Shown: positions 9,183 to 19,594, counted from the first letter of the stretch. The stretch: DNA of 64,000 bases from Agrobacterium tumefaciens (GCF_005221325.1 NZ_CP039888.1:1488001-1552000), one strand, 5' to 3'. The notes: generated by a model not told the origin, from the letters alone. Numbers and translations: made by a program.

Positions 9183-10337
9183 TCACGCTGCCTCCACCGC
9201 GAGCGCTTCCGCATAATACCGTGCCTTCTGCCGCTCTTCGGCAATGGCGAGCTTGCGCACGGCATGCAGCAGTTCGAACAGCGTTTGCGAGCCGTTGACG
9301 TCACGGAAATGCGCCAGCAATTCGGCCGAGACGGACGCCGCCGCTTCCGAAAGCTGCGAACGGGCAGCCCGGCGCCACATCAGCGTCGCCTCGATGAAGA
9401 CATCGACGACATCACCCAGAAGGCCGATCGACTGGAACAGGGCCTTCAGCGCGTGCGGACGTCCGGTTGCCAGAATGGCGCGCACCTTGCGGTCATCGAG
9501 ACCGGAGAGATTGACCATCGCCGCCGTGAAGAACTCCAGCCGGCCCGAACAGACGGCATGAATGAGCAGCGCCGGCGTCAATTCCAGTCGCTGGCGCAGA
9601 TGCTCCACCAGCGCCGGCAGTTCCGGTGAGGAAACGCCGGCAGCGATGAGGATGGTGGCGGAATCTTCCGCTTCCCGGAAAAGACTGTCGGCGCGGTTGC
9701 GTGCGATCATCGCATGAACCAGCGCAGAGCCCGCCAGCGCCTCACTGATGCGGCCCATCAAGAGGTGGCGCGCATCGGCAGGCAGCGCCTCGCGGCGAAG
9801 CAGGAGGTCGCGAATATCGGCGTCCGAACCATGACGCTCGGCAATGCGCCGCAGCGAAAACGGCGTGATGAAGGCATCGTCATTTTCGAGCAGGATGAGG
9901 GTTTCCGGCAGATCGCCGACTTCGGCAAGCGCGGCACAGACACCGCGTGGCAGGCCCGGCCTTGCGGCAATAAGGGAACGCGTCAGGCTTTCACCGCGCC
10001 CGGCGAGATCGACCAGATCGGCTTCGGTCAAAACCGGAGAACGGGCAATCACCGTGCAGGCGATTTCCGGCTGGTCTTCGGCAAGCGAAACGAGAATGGC
10101 GCGCGGCGCATCGTCAGCATCCGCCAGCGCCTCGGCAAGCGCCAGCCGCACACGCGGTGAAGGATCATCCAGCAGATAGGTCATCGCCATATAGGCGGCA
10201 TCGCGGTTTTCCCGCGCCATGTCGGCCTGCAGATAGGTACGGCCGAGCGCATTGGCGGCTTTTGCCCGCTCGCCCGATCCGGCCTTTTCAGACCAGCGAA
10301 GAAATGCCTGTACGATCACCTGAGCCTCGAAACACAT
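9183..10337 (-). CDS. DUF2336 domain protein
   Basis: 384 residues, predicted almost wholly helical with a repeated pattern of paired helices (for example SPRVRLALAEALADADDAPR near residue 60), the HEAT-like build described for DUF2336 proteins of alphaproteobacteria. It has no signal peptide or membrane segment and so is cytoplasmic. DUF2336 proteins are poorly characterised. The gene is alone, with 105 bases of spacer containing TTTAACC and GGTTCACC-like elements on its 5' side. Confidence 0.75.
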   Translation of the reverse strand: MCFEAQVIVQAFLRWSEKAGSGERAKAANALGRTYLQADMARENRDAAYMAMTYLLDDPSPRVRLALAEALADADDAPRAILVSLAEDQPEIACTVIARSPVLTEADLVDLAGRGESLTRSLIAARPGLPRGVCAALAEVGDLPETLILLENDDAFITPFSLRRIAERHGSDADIRDLLLRREALPADARHLLMGRISEALAGSALVHAMIARNRADSLFREAEDSATILIAAGVSSPELPALVEHLRQRLELTPALLIHAVCSGRLEFFTAAMVNLSGLDDRKVRAILATGRPHALKALFQSIGLLGDVVDVFIEATLMWRRAARSQLSEAAASVSAELLAHFRDVNGSQTLFELLHAVRKLAIAEERQKARYYAEALAVEAA

Positions 10338-10442
10338 TCATACAATGGATGACGGCATCATCGCCGCCACCATGTATAAAACTCTAGGCGCAAATGGTTT
10401 ACGTTTGGTTCACCATAAAATTTAACCCTTGCCGGCGAAGGA

Positions 10443-11059
10443 TTATATTGACGGCGCAGTAGAGGGGCGCTGCAGCTGGAATACATCGCTGCCGCCATCG
10501 CAGTAATCCATATAACCCATGCGCGCCACCGGACGCGCGAGCCCCATGTCGATGCGGCCATCCCGAATGATCGTCTCATCGATATGGATCGCCATGACCT
10601 GCCCGATCACCATCCACGATTCGGTCGGCTTGCCATCGACATCGGTGAGCTGCTGGATCTGCGTCGCACGGCACTCCAGAACCGCCAGTGCCTCACGCAC
10701 GAAGGGTGCGTCAACCACCCGCCCATCGACGGCGGTAAGACCGGCAAGGGCGAATTCATCGACATCATAAGCAACCGGCGCGGAAGACGCATTCATCCGG
10801 TCGACCAGATGCCGGCTGACGAGATTGGCGGTGAAGACGCCGGTCTCCTCGACATTGCGCAGGCTGTCCTTGCGGCCGCTCGAGGAAAACATGACGAGCT
10901 TCGGCCGGTCCGAAATCGCGTTGAAGAAGGAATAGGGCGAGAGGTTCAAGGCACCCTCCCTGCCCTTCGAACCGATCCAGCCGATCGGCCGTGGCGCGAC
11001 GATCGCCTTGAACGGATCATGCGGCAGGCCGTGCTGGTTGGTGTCCGTAGTGTAGAACA

Positions 11060-11060
<1 letters not shown>
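10443..11060 (-). CDS. Flavin reductase family protein (FMN-binding split barrel)
   Basis: 205 residues. The opening MFYTTDTNQHGLPHDPFKAIVAPRPIGWIG and the later NLSPYSFFNAISDRPKLV are the standard pattern of FMN-binding split-barrel flavin reductases, followed by SSGRKDSLRNVEETGVFTAN. Such enzymes reduce flavin with NAD(P)H, often for a partner monooxygenase, or bind FMN themselves. Its start codon overlaps the stop of the nitroreductase gene by one base (TGATG), so the two are co-translated and probably share a redox role. Confidence 0.88.
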
Positions 11061-11662
<602 letters not shown>

Positions 11663-11751
11663 CTATCATCGCGAAACTTAGGGCCTTGAAATAGCCACGG
11701 CATTGGTTTTGAAGTGATCCGGGAAAATCAAGAAGTCAATCGGTATTGAAA

Positions 11752-12732
11752 ATGTCGGCAATCAAAATCGCGGCACGTCTGGCCATTGCGTTCGCCGCGA
11801 TCGGCGTTTTATCACAAGCAGCTTTTTCGCAGGACGCCTTTAAAGACTTCAAGCAACTCGGCGGTACGCCGAAAATGCCGAAACTCAATGCTTTCACCGC
11901 CCCTTCCGCTCCCAATGCCCCGACAAGCACCGCCCGTGATATTGCGATGGAAGCGAAGTTGACGAGTGAGGGCGAAGCGGTGAAGGAAGGCCTTTCCTGG
12001 CGTGTCTTCAGCCCCATTCCGGGCACTGACGGCAAGCTGCCGATGCTCGCAAGCTCAGAGGGCGGCTCGGCGCAATTCCATCTCGTGCCCGGCGAATATT
12101 TCGTCAACGTTGCCTTCGGCCGTGCGGGTGTCACCAAGAAGCTCAACGTGCCGGCCTCCGGCAATGTCCAGAAGCAGGTGCTGATTCTCGATGCCGGCGG
12201 CTTCGTGCTGAATGCGGTTGCGGGCTCCGACAAGCAGATTTCCGGCAACCAGCTGAAATTCTCCGTCTATTCCTCCGATGCCCGTCCGGATGGCGAACGC
12301 GGCCTCGTGATGGCTGATATCAAGCCCAACACCATCGTGCGGCTGAATGCCGGCACCTATCATGTGGTTTCCGAATATGGCAACGTCAACGCGGTGGTGC
12401 GCGCCGACATCCAGGTGGAAGCCGGCAAGCTGACCGAGGCGACGCTGCAGCACCAGGCAGCACAGATCACCCTCAAGCTCGTTTCCGAGCAGGGCGGCGA
12501 AGCCATTGCCGATACGGCCTGGTCGGTGCTGAATGGCGGCGGCGACGTGGTGAATGAAAGCGTCAGCGCCTTTTCGACCATGGTGCTGGCCGAAGGCGAA
12601 TATACCGCCATCGCCCGCAACAAGGACAAGGTCTTTCAGCGCAACTTCAAAGTCACGTCAGGTCGGGATTCCGATGTGGAAGTGCTGATGAAGGACCAGG
12701 CGCCGGAAGACATGACCGGCGATTTCGAGTAG
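11752..12732 (+). CDS. Secreted (periplasmic) protein of unknown function
   Basis: 326 residues from ATG at 11752; an in-frame TTG at 11746 is less likely. A signal peptide is clear: MSAIKIAARLAIAFAAIGVL, then SQAAFS/QD as the cleavage region. After that come a short proline-rich linker and three stretches that look like repeated beta-sandwich units (LSWRVFSPIPG..., NQLKFSVYSSDA..., TAWSVLNGGGDVV...). Each ends in a GEYFV or GTYHV or GEYTA strand, which suggests an internally repeated domain. The repeats are my reading and need confirmation. There is no catalytic motif; a structural or envelope role is possible. Confidence 0.72.
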   Translation: MSAIKIAARLAIAFAAIGVLSQAAFSQDAFKDFKQLGGTPKMPKLNAFTAPSAPNAPTSTARDIAMEAKLTSEGEAVKEGLSWRVFSPIPGTDGKLPMLASSEGGSAQFHLVPGEYFVNVAFGRAGVTKKLNVPASGNVQKQVLILDAGGFVLNAVAGSDKQISGNQLKFSVYSSDARPDGERGLVMADIKPNTIVRLNAGTYHVVSEYGNVNAVVRADIQVEAGKLTEATLQHQAAQITLKLVSEQGGEAIADTAWSVLNGGGDVVNESVSAFSTMVLAEGEYTAIARNKDKVFQRNFKVTSGRDSDVEVLMKDQAPEDMTGDFE

Positions 12733-12749
12733 GTTTCGCCACTATTGAA

Positions 12750-12882
12750 GTCATCCTCGGCCTTGAGGATGATGACTCTCCGCCTTACGCGCGACGTCAT
12801 CCTTGGGCTTGTCCCAAGGATCTAAACACGTCCAATTCAATCGAGACGTTGCAGATGCTCGGGACAGGCCCGAGCATGACGA
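12750..12882. repeat. Intergenic palindromic mosaic element
   Basis: Three hairpins in a row lie between two convergent genes: TCATCCTC/GAGGATGA (12751-12772), TCCTTGGG/CCCAAGGA (12800-12820) and TGCTCGGG/CCCGAGCA (12855-12876). The outer motifs CGTCATCC and CATGACG are those of the short palindromic repeats scattered between genes in Agrobacterium and related genomes. No open frame is present. The classification rests on resemblance; no second copy was seen in this window. Confidence 0.6.
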
Positions 12883-12904
12883 AAGAGAGCTTTCAGCACG
12901 TTAT

Positions 12905-12934
12905 CAAAAACAAAAACGGCCCCCGAAGGGGCCG
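12905..12934 (-). terminator. Factor-independent terminator of thrS
   Basis: On the minus strand the hairpin CGGCCCC-TTCG-GGGGCCG (12917-12934) is followed by TTTTTGTTTTTG. It begins 10 bases after the thrS stop codon. Confidence 0.88.
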
Positions 12935-12943
12935 CAATCATTA

Positions 12944-14947
12944 TCAGGCAACCTGCTTTTTTGCCGCAAGCTTGCGCTTCACATCCGGCGGCGTCGCCTC
13001 GTCCACGAGGCTGGTGATCGCTTCCTCGAGCGACATCGACGTCTGGTTCTGCGAACCGAGACGGCGGATGTTGACGGTGCGCTCTTCCGCTTCCTTGCGG
13101 CCGCAGACGATGATGACCGGAACCTTGGTCACCGAATGCTCGCGGACCTTGTAGTTGATCTTCTCGTTGCGGAAGTCGGTCTCGACCGCCATGCCCGCCT
13201 CGCGCAGCGCTTCGGCAACCTCACGGCCGTAATCGTCCGCATCCGAGGTGATCGTGGCCACGACGACCTGAAGCGGTGCGAACCACAGCGGCATGTGACC
13301 GGCGAAGTTCTCGATCAGGATCCCGAGGAAACGCTCCATCGAACCGCAGATGGCGCGATGGATCATCACCGGCTGCGTCTTTTCGGAGTTCTGGTCGATA
13401 TAGAAGGCGCCGAAGCGTTCCGGCAGGTTGAAGTCCACCTGCGTCGTGCCGCATTGCCATTCACGGCCGATGGCATCCTTCAGTGTATATTCGAACTTCG
13501 GCCCGTAGAAAGCGCCCTCGCCCGGCAGGATGCCGGTCTTGATGCGGCCTTCGGACTGCTCCTCGATGGTCTTCAAAACCTCCAGCATCACGCTTTCGGC
13601 GCGATCCCAGAGATCGTCGGAACCGACGCGCTTTTCCGGACGGGTGGACAGCTTGACGACGATTTCGCTGAAACCGAAATCCTCATAGACGGACAGGATC
13701 AGGTCGTTGATGCGCAGGCATTCCGCCGCCATCTGCTCTTCCGTGCAGAAGACATGCGCATCGTCCTGCGTAAAGCCGCGAACGCGCATCAGGCCATGCA
13801 GCGCGCCCGACGCCTCATAGCGATGAACATTGCCAAACTCCGCAAGACGAACAGGCATTTCGCGGTAAGACTTCAAGCCGTGCTTGAAGATCTGGACGTG
13901 ACCGGGGCAGTTCATCGGCTTCAAGGCAAAGATGCGCTGATCGGCTTCCTTGTCATCGGGATGGGTAAAGGCATGGGCGGATTTCACCGCGAACATGTTT
14001 TCCTGATACCAGCCCCAGTGACCGGAGGTTTCCCACAGCGACTTGTCCAGCACCTGCGGCGCGTTGACTTCCTGATAGGTATTGGCGAGACGCCGACGCA
14101 TATAGGCCGTCAGCGTCTGGAACATGCGCCAGCCCTTGCCGTGCCAGAAGACGACGCCCGGACCTTCTTCCTGGAAATGGAACAGGTCCATTTCGCGGCC
14201 GAGGCGGCGGTGATCACGCTTTTCAGCTTCAGCCAGAATGTGGAGATAATTGTCCAGCTCTTCCTGCGTCGCCCAGGCGGTGCCATAGATGCGCGACAGC
14301 ATCGCATTGTTGCTGTCACCGCGCCAATAGGCGCCGGCCACCTTCATCAGCTTGAAGGCCGTACCGATCTGCCCTGTGGAGGCCATATGCGGGCCACGGC
14401 AAAGATCGAACCAGTCACCCTGGTAATAGATCTTCAGGTCCTGACCTGCCGGAATGGCATCCACGAGTTCGACCTTGTAGTTCTCGCCCTTGGCGGCGAA
14501 CACTTCCTTGGCCTTTTCGCGCGACCAGATTTCGCGGGTGAACGGCTTGTTGCGCAGGATGATTTCCTTCATGCGCTTCTCGATCTTCGGCAGATCTTCC
14601 GGCGTGAAGGGCTCGTTCTTGGCGAAGTCGTAATAAAAGCCGTTCTCGATGACAGGACCGATCGTCACCTGCGTACCGGGCCACAGTTCTTGCACGGCTT
14701 CCGCCATGACGTGGGCTGCATCGTGGCGGATGAGCTCCAGCGCACGCCCATCTTCACGCGTGACGATCTCTATTTTGCCATCGGTGATGGTCTCGGACAA
14801 ATCGCGCACGGTGCCGTCAAGCGCAATGGCGACGGCCTTCTTGGCAAGCGATTTGGAGATGGATTCGGCGACCTCGCGGCCGGTCGTACCGGCGGGGTAG
14901 CTGCGCACGAATCCATCGGGAAATGTAAGGGAAATAGCTTCAGACAT
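12944..14947 (-). CDS. thrS: Threonyl-tRNA synthetase
   Basis: 667 residues, full length for the family. It charges tRNA-Thr with threonine in the cytoplasm. Domains in order: TGS (1-62), the editing/SAD domain with the HDAAH motif at 75-79 and its partner cysteine in DLCRGPH (about 181-187), the class II catalytic core with the zinc-binding MNCPGH at 345-350, and a C-terminal anticodon-binding domain beginning near LQVVVAT. No T-box or leader is evident, as expected in proteobacteria. The gene has its own strong terminator and follows the yidD/DUF1697 cluster in the same direction at 126 bases. Confidence 0.98.
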   Translation of the reverse strand: MSEAISLTFPDGFVRSYPAGTTGREVAESISKSLAKKAVAIALDGTVRDLSETITDGKIEIVTREDGRALELIRHDAAHVMAEAVQELWPGTQVTIGPVIENGFYYDFAKNEPFTPEDLPKIEKRMKEIILRNKPFTREIWSREKAKEVFAAKGENYKVELVDAIPAGQDLKIYYQGDWFDLCRGPHMASTGQIGTAFKLMKVAGAYWRGDSNNAMLSRIYGTAWATQEELDNYLHILAEAEKRDHRRLGREMDLFHFQEEGPGVVFWHGKGWRMFQTLTAYMRRRLANTYQEVNAPQVLDKSLWETSGHWGWYQENMFAVKSAHAFTHPDDKEADQRIFALKPMNCPGHVQIFKHGLKSYREMPVRLAEFGNVHRYEASGALHGLMRVRGFTQDDAHVFCTEEQMAAECLRINDLILSVYEDFGFSEIVVKLSTRPEKRVGSDDLWDRAESVMLEVLKTIEEQSEGRIKTGILPGEGAFYGPKFEYTLKDAIGREWQCGTTQVDFNLPERFGAFYIDQNSEKTQPVMIHRAICGSMERFLGILIENFAGHMPLWFAPLQVVVATITSDADDYGREVAEALREAGMAVETDFRNEKINYKVREHSVTKVPVIIVCGRKEAEERTVNIRRLGSQNQTSMSLEEAITSLVDEATPPDVKRKLAAKKQVA

Positions 14948-15073
14948 CGTCTAGTGCTCCTGTCCAGTCCCGCCAACGAATGCGGGTGGTGTTGGAATAA
15001 TGATTTGCCCACAGTAAGCGGACAGGCAGGCTGATAAAGGCTTTTGCCATTCCAGTCAAAGGTGAAGGGCAGT

Positions 15074-15598
15074 TCAGCGAAGCATTTCCGCGAGACCATT
15101 GACCGTATTGGCGTTGCGGGTCGTGCCAACACCGAGCCTTTTGGTGGTCAGGACCGACAGCAGCCGGCTCTCGCTCGGCTTGCTGCAAAAATCGATCCAA
15201 AGATCGCCGCCTGCGAGCGTGATCTTTTCCCTGCCGCGGTATCTCTCCAGAAAATCGAGAACGCTATTGTCCAACGGCGCCCGCATCACCCGGACGCAGA
15301 CATCCGGCGGATTGCCATCCGCGAAGGGATTATCCGCCGCCAGTTTCAGCCAGTCGCCGCCCGAACGAACGAGAATATCGACATGTTTGCCGAAACGGGC
15401 CTCAAAAGCGCGCTCCAGCCTGTCCTCAATCTCACGAACGGGTGACGCTTCAGTGCGAAAAACCAGATTTCCGGTCGCGACAAGCGTCCTGCATTCGGCA
15501 AATCCGAGCTCTTCCGCCAATGCCCTGAGATCGGCCATGATAAGCCGCCTGCCGGGGCCGAGCACGATGCTGTGCAGCAGGGCCACATAGTCATTCAT
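15074..15598 (-). CDS. DUF1697 family protein
   Basis: 174 residues from the ATG at 15598 (MNDYVALLHSI). The family pattern is clear: an opening strand VALLHSIVLG, then MADLRALAEELGFAECRTLVATGNLVF, and a late WIDFCSKPSESRL segment. DUF1697 proteins are small cytoplasmic proteins of unknown biochemical role. The start codon overlaps the yidD stop as ATGA, a strong sign of coupled translation. It is the last gene of the Fe-S scaffold / yidD / DUF1697 set. Confidence 0.85.
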   Translation of the reverse strand: MNDYVALLHSIVLGPGRRLIMADLRALAEELGFAECRTLVATGNLVFRTEASPVREIEDRLERAFEARFGKHVDILVRSGGDWLKLAADNPFADGNPPDVCVRVMRAPLDNSVLDFLERYRGREKITLAGGDLWIDFCSKPSESRLLSVLTTKRLGVGTTRNANTVNGLAEMLR

Positions 15599-15954
15599 CG
15601 ATGCCGGCTCCAGTAGCGCCAAGGCATCCACCAGCGCCTGCTGCCATCGAGCACTTCCGGCACCGGGTCCAGCCCGCTGGTGCCGCCCGGGCCGCAGCGC
15701 GCCACACGAAACAGCGTCATCCAGCCGCCGGCCCAGAGCCCGTGGCGGGCAATCGCCTCATAGCCATATTCGGAACAGGTGGGGATGTGGCGACAGGAGT
15801 TGCCAACGAAGCCAGACAGTGTGAGCTGATACAGCCTGATAAAGCCGACGCCGAAAAGCCGTCCCGGTGTCTTGGCGAAGCTGCCCGCCCAATTGCGGGA
15901 TCGCCCGGTTTTCACAGCTGTCTGCTGGTGCCGGCAGCCCGGTTCGCCGCACAT
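15595..15954 (-). CDS. yidD: Membrane protein insertion efficiency factor YidD
   Basis: 119 residues. The family core is unmistakable: IRLYQLTLSGFVGNSCRHIP, then TCSEYGYEAIARHG, and RVARCGPGGTSGLDPVPE. YidD is a small, membrane-surface-bound protein that helps YidC/Sec insert inner-membrane proteins. It normally lies in the rpmH-rnpA-yidD-yidC cluster; here, as in several rhizobia, it is elsewhere. It starts 3 bases after the stop of the Fe-S scaffold gene and overlaps the DUF1697 start by 4 bases. The N-terminal 30 residues, rich in Cys, His and Arg, are longer than in E. coli. Confidence 0.93.
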   Translation of the reverse strand: MCGEPGCRHQQTAVKTGRSRNWAGSFAKTPGRLFGVGFIRLYQLTLSGFVGNSCRHIPTCSEYGYEAIARHGLWAGGWMTLFRVARCGPGGTSGLDPVPEVLDGSRRWWMPWRYWSRHR

Positions 15955-15957
15955 GAG

Positions 15958-16404
15958 CTAACCCGCAGCGTTGAGAGCCGGCCGGCCTTCGATCTGGTCG
16001 AGTGCATCGACCACGGCTTCGAAGGTCAGCATGGTGGAGGCGTGACGGGCCTTGAAATCCCGCACCGGCAAAAGCACCCGCATGTCCGCAAAACGGCCCG
16101 TCGGCCCTTCGCCGTCCTGTTTCAGCATGGCGAGCATGTCTTCCCGCGCCTGCCGGATTTCGCCGGTGGAAGCACCGACAATGTGATGCGCCATGATGGA
16201 GGCCGAGGCCTGCCCCAATGCGCAGGCCCGAACCTCATGCGAAAAAGCCGTCACGGTGCCGTCTTTGACCGTCAGATAGACCTTGAGCTTCGAGCCGCAC
16301 AGGCGCGAGTGTTTTTCAGCGCTGGCGTCGGCATTTTCAAGAACGCCGATGAGCGGAATATTCCCGGCGAAGTCGAGAATGCGATTATTGTAGATATCGT
16401 CCAT
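15958..16404 (-). CDS. NifU/IscU-like iron-sulfur cluster assembly scaffold protein
   Basis: 148 residues from ATG at 16404 (MDDIYNNRILDFAGNIP); the extension to 16437 is unlikely. The three scaffold cysteine positions are visible: SRLCGSKLKVYL (position 1), RACALGQASASI (position 2). The expected third one, near the C-terminal third, is not a cysteine (the segment reads EGPTGRFADMRVLLPVRDFK). Proteins of this type hold nascent Fe-S clusters or shuttle them. The lack of the third Cys makes it closer to the SufU/Fe-S-like family of alphaproteobacteria than to a canonical IscU. It leads an operon with yidD and DUF1697. Confidence 0.83.
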   Translation of the reverse strand: MDDIYNNRILDFAGNIPLIGVLENADASAEKHSRLCGSKLKVYLTVKDGTVTAFSHEVRACALGQASASIMAHHIVGASTGEIRQAREDMLAMLKQDGEGPTGRFADMRVLLPVRDFKARHASTMLTFEAVVDALDQIEGRPALNAAG

Positions 16405-16687
16405 CGTCAGGTGCCCGGCGCGCTCAAGAATGCCCAAAAACAGGACAGGTCAAATTTTTCAAACACAGCGTTTGTCGCAGTGAAGCTTTCCTGCCCTTCA
16501 TTCTCATTATATGCTAACGAGCTTTCTGGACATCAAGCCGTGATCAAATTAACGGCTCCGATACCGAAAAAACAGCATCGGCCTTGCCAAAATGCTGTAA
16601 AACAACCAGATAGCAGCAGCTGCGAACATGAGTTCGCGATGAAAAACGAATTCAGGTGCGGCCTTGACCCGCATCGGGAGAGACCGA

Positions 16688-17314
16688 ATGGATGCGATCG
16701 TGAAGAATTTCCCCGGCACTGGCGCAAAACCCGATGTTGCCGAGGCTCGCCCAAGCCAGGCGGAAGCGGAAGAAGCCGTGCGCGTTCTTCTGCGCTGGGC
16801 AGGAGAAAATCCCGCCCGCGAAGGACTTCTGGATACGCCGAAACGCGTCGCCAAGGCCTATCGCGAGCTTTTTTCCGGTTATGAGTTGAACGTTCAGGAC
16901 GTGCTCGGCACAACCTTCGAGGAAGTCGGCGGTTATGACGATGTGGTGCTGGTGCGCGACATCCCGTTCTTCTCCCATTGCGAGCACCATATGGTGCCGA
17001 TCGTCGGCAAGGCGCATGTCGCCTATCTGCCGGCCGGCCGCGTGCTTGGCCTGTCGAAGATCGCCCGCGTCGTCGAAATCTTCGGCCGCCGCCTGCAGAC
17101 GCAGGAAAACATGACGGCGCAGATCGCAAGATCGATCGAAGAAACGCTGAAACCGCGCGGTGTGGCCGTCATGATCGACGCCGAACATATGTGCATGTCC
17201 ATGCGCGGCGTAAACAAGCAGGGGTCCACGACGCTGACCACCAGCTTCACCGGCACGTTCAAGAACGATCCGGCCGAGCAGGTGCGCTTCATGACCATGG
17301 TGCGGAACCGCTGA
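16688..17314 (+). CDS. folE: GTP cyclohydrolase I
   Basis: 208 residues from ATG at 16688, with GGGAGA about 7 bases upstream; an in-frame TTG at 16664 is ignored. The enzyme converts GTP to 7,8-dihydroneopterin triphosphate, the first step of folate synthesis. Zinc ligands are present: Cys98 and His101 in HCEHH (97-101) and Cys169 in EHMCMSMRG (166-174). Length and motifs are normal. It is transcribed divergently from the Fe-S scaffold gene and is followed at 124 bases by hisI, possibly within one transcript interrupted by a hairpin. Confidence 0.97.
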   Translation: MDAIVKNFPGTGAKPDVAEARPSQAEAEEAVRVLLRWAGENPAREGLLDTPKRVAKAYRELFSGYELNVQDVLGTTFEEVGGYDDVVLVRDIPFFSHCEHHMVPIVGKAHVAYLPAGRVLGLSKIARVVEIFGRRLQTQENMTAQIARSIEETLKPRGVAVMIDAEHMCMSMRGVNKQGSTTLTTSFTGTFKNDPAEQVRFMTMVRNR

Positions 17315-17337
17315 ACATCGGACCGGAAAGTGTAGCT

Positions 17338-17355
17338 CGGGTTTCTTGAAACCCG
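17338..17355 (+). terminator. Hairpin downstream of folE (possible terminator)
   Basis: A perfect 8-bp inverted repeat (CGGGTTTC/GAAACCCG) lies 23 bases after the folE stop. No uninterrupted T-run follows directly; AAATTTT appears about 13 bases later. It may be a weak terminator or a processing hairpin. Confidence 0.35.
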
Positions 17356-17438
17356 CTGCTCAGACAAATTTTGGAGTGGCGGACTGATTCCATTGTCTCC
17401 GCCGCTCTCAAACCTTCCGCTTTTCTCCCGGGGTCGCC

Positions 17439-17891
17439 ATGTCCATTCCCTTTCCGTCCGCGCCTGCGGACAAGGAAGTGCTCGAAAACGCAGGTCTCTT
17501 TTCGCCGAAATTCGATGCCCACGGCCTCGTCACCGCCGTGGTGACCGATGCGCGCGACGGCGAATTGCTGATGGTAGCGCACATGAATGCGGAAGCCCTG
17601 TCGCTGACGCTCGAAACCGGCATCGCGCATTATTACAGCCGTTCCCGCGACAAGATCTGGAAGAAGGGCGAAACCTCCGGCAACCTGCAAACGGTGAAGG
17701 AATTCCGCACCGATTGTGATCAGGACGCCGTATGGCTGAAGGTCTCCGTCGCCGGCCATGATGCGACCTGCCATACCGGCCGCCGCTCGTGCTTTTATCG
17801 CACCGTCCAGCTCTCCGATGGCCAGGCCGTGACGAAGATCACCGACGATACCCGCCATTTCGATCCGGCCACCATCTATTCCGACACATAA
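17439..17891 (+). CDS. hisI: Phosphoribosyl-AMP cyclohydrolase
   Basis: 150 residues. Third step of histidine synthesis: opens the purine ring of phosphoribosyl-AMP. Typical features are [13 protein letters not shown] (49-61), [15 protein letters not shown], the magnesium site DCDQD (92-96, Asp92, Asp94, Asp96) and the zinc cysteines Cys93, Cys111 and Cys118 ([12 protein letters not shown]). The C-terminal HisE domain of fused enzymes is absent, so this is the stand-alone form usual in alphaproteobacteria. It lies away from the main his cluster, next to folE. Confidence 0.97.
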   Translation: MSIPFPSAPADKEVLENAGLFSPKFDAHGLVTAVVTDARDGELLMVAHMNAEALSLTLETGIAHYYSRSRDKIWKKGETSGNLQTVKEFRTDCDQDAVWLKVSVAGHDATCHTGRRSCFYRTVQLSDGQAVTKITDDTRHFDPATIYSDT

Positions 17892-17985
17892 ACGGCCACC
17901 TTCCATCGGCCGCACCAATTTGCTACCAATATAGCAGGCTCCGGGGATAGGGCGGAGCCTCGTGGAGCTGGCAGGGAGTGCGGTC

Positions 17986-18924
17986 ATGTTGGGATGGGGA
18001 AATCGTCACAATAATCTTGCGGTTGGAAATCCCGAAGCCACCGGCAATGAACCGCCCGTCACCCAGATCGTCGACACGCATCGTATCGCACTTGCCCTTG
18101 GCGGCGGGGCGGCGCGCGGCTGGGCCCACATCGGCGTCCTGCGGGCGCTGGATGAGGCGGGCGTAAAGATCGGCATGATTGCCGGCACCTCGATTGGTGC
18201 TCTGGTGGGCGGTTGTTATCTCGCCGGCAAGCTTGATGAGCTGGAGGAATTCGCTCGGTCGCTGACGATGCGCCGCATTGCCGGCCTGCTCGACCTGACA
18301 ATCGGCGGCGGCGGCCTCTTCGGCGGCATGCGGCTGACCAAGCGCATGCAGGAGCATCTGGAAGGCCTGCGCGTCGAAAATCTCGACCACCCCTTCATCG
18401 CTGTCGCGACGGAACTGCGCACCGGCCACGAGGTCTGGATCCATCAGGGCGATCTCGTCACCGCGCTGCGCTCCTCCTATGCGCTGCCCGGCATCTTCGA
18501 GCCCGTGCAATGCAACGGCCGCACCCTGATTGACGGCGCGCTCGTCAATCCCGTGCCCGTTTCCGTCTGCCGCGCCTATGAGCAGGCGCTCGTTGTCGCC
18601 GTCAACCTCAATTACGATCTCTTCGGCCGTTCCGCCGTGGTCAAGCACGCGGCCTCACCCCATGGCGGCGGCACACCGCCTGTGGAAACGGCACCGCGTC
18701 CCGGCCTGCCGGGCGTCATGGTGCAGGCCTTCAACATCATTCAGGACAGGATTTCGCGTTCGCGCCTTGCCGGCGATCCGCCCGATCTCATGCTGCATCC
18801 GCGCATCAACGATATCGGCCTGTCGGAATTCCATCGCGCCAGCGAAGCCATCGACCGGGGATATCAGGAAACGCGCGCGCGTATTCCGGAACTTGAGCGC
18901 ATGCAGCAGGCATTCCGGCGCTGA
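17986..18924 (+). CDS. Patatin-like phospholipase (RssA/YchK-like)
   Basis: 312 residues from ATG at 17986, chosen because GGGAG lies 7 bases upstream; a GTG at 17962 is also in frame. The serine-aspartate lipid hydrolase motifs are complete: oxyanion loop GGGAARG (39-45), nucleophile Ser69 in GTSIG, and catalytic Asp183 in DGALVNP. It has no signal peptide, so it is probably a cytoplasmic or inner-membrane-associated lipid acyl hydrolase. The middle contains a low-complexity HGGGTPPVETAPRPG insert near residue 225. The substrate is unknown. Confidence 0.9.
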   Translation: MLGWGNRHNNLAVGNPEATGNEPPVTQIVDTHRIALALGGGAARGWAHIGVLRALDEAGVKIGMIAGTSIGALVGGCYLAGKLDELEEFARSLTMRRIAGLLDLTIGGGGLFGGMRLTKRMQEHLEGLRVENLDHPFIAVATELRTGHEVWIHQGDLVTALRSSYALPGIFEPVQCNGRTLIDGALVNPVPVSVCRAYEQALVVAVNLNYDLFGRSAVVKHAASPHGGGTPPVETAPRPGLPGVMVQAFNIIQDRISRSRLAGDPPDLMLHPRINDIGLSEFHRASEAIDRGYQETRARIPELERMQQAFRR

Positions 18925-19003
18925 AGGCGAGACCCTCGCCTCCTCACCAAGTCAGTTCATCGTGGGAATGCCACGCCAGAACCCACCTTCCATCACAGAG
19001 TCC

Positions 19004-19438
19004 TCACCCTGCAATATAGGCCTTGATATGCTCGGCCTCGGCCTCGATTTCGCCAATCCGCGCCTTCACCACGTCGCCGATGGAAATGATGCCGGCAAGG
19101 CGACCATCTTCCTCCACCGGAATATGGCGGAAACGTCCGCCAGTCATGATTTCCATCAGTTCATCGGTGGTGGAATTGTGATGACAGCGAATGACATTCT
19201 TGGTCATGGCCACGGAGACGGATTGCTGGAGGGAAGCGGCGCCCTGGGCCGCGACGGCCTTCACCAGATCGCGCTCCGTGAATATGCCGAGAACCACGCC
19301 ACCGCCATCGGTCACGACCACGGAACCGATCTTATGCGCATGCAGCGTTCCCGCCGCCTCGCCGATGCTGACTTCCGGACCGACCGTCACGACGTCCCGG
19401 CCCTTGCGGTCGAGAAGATCCTTTACGAATGTTGGCAT
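19004..19438 (-). CDS. CBS-domain pair protein
   Basis: 144 residues made of two CBS domains in tandem (about 10-65 and 75-135), recognised by HKIGSVVVTDGGGVVLGIFT plus ERDL in the first, and MTGGRFRHIPVEEDGRLAGI plus SIGDVVKAR in the second. Stand-alone CBS pairs (Bateman modules) bind adenine nucleotides and report energy state to an unknown partner. There is no effector domain in this protein. It is convergent with the patatin-like gene. Confidence 0.9.
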   Translation of the reverse strand: MPTFVKDLLDRKGRDVVTVGPEVSIGEAAGTLHAHKIGSVVVTDGGGVVLGIFTERDLVKAVAAQGAASLQQSVSVAMTKNVIRCHHNSTTDELMEIMTGGRFRHIPVEEDGRLAGIISIGDVVKARIGEIEAEAEHIKAYIAG

Positions 19439-19594
19439 GCCTTCCTCCTCTTAACGGCAATCCGCACCACGCCGCAGCCTCCTCCGGCGGTTGCAAATCA
19501 TGCACCATGGTGCGCTGAGGCCCGCGTGAATGCAATCCCGGATGGGACACGCGAAAGCAAATTTGCGCCGCGGCCGACAAGGACCGTGATCGGC

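Noticed and set aside
12803..15034. 743-codon open frame on the plus strand opposite thrS
   Set aside because: It lies antisense to a complete threonyl-tRNA synthetase, has low-complexity His/Arg-rich sequence typical of reverse-frame translation in GC-rich DNA, and no family signature.
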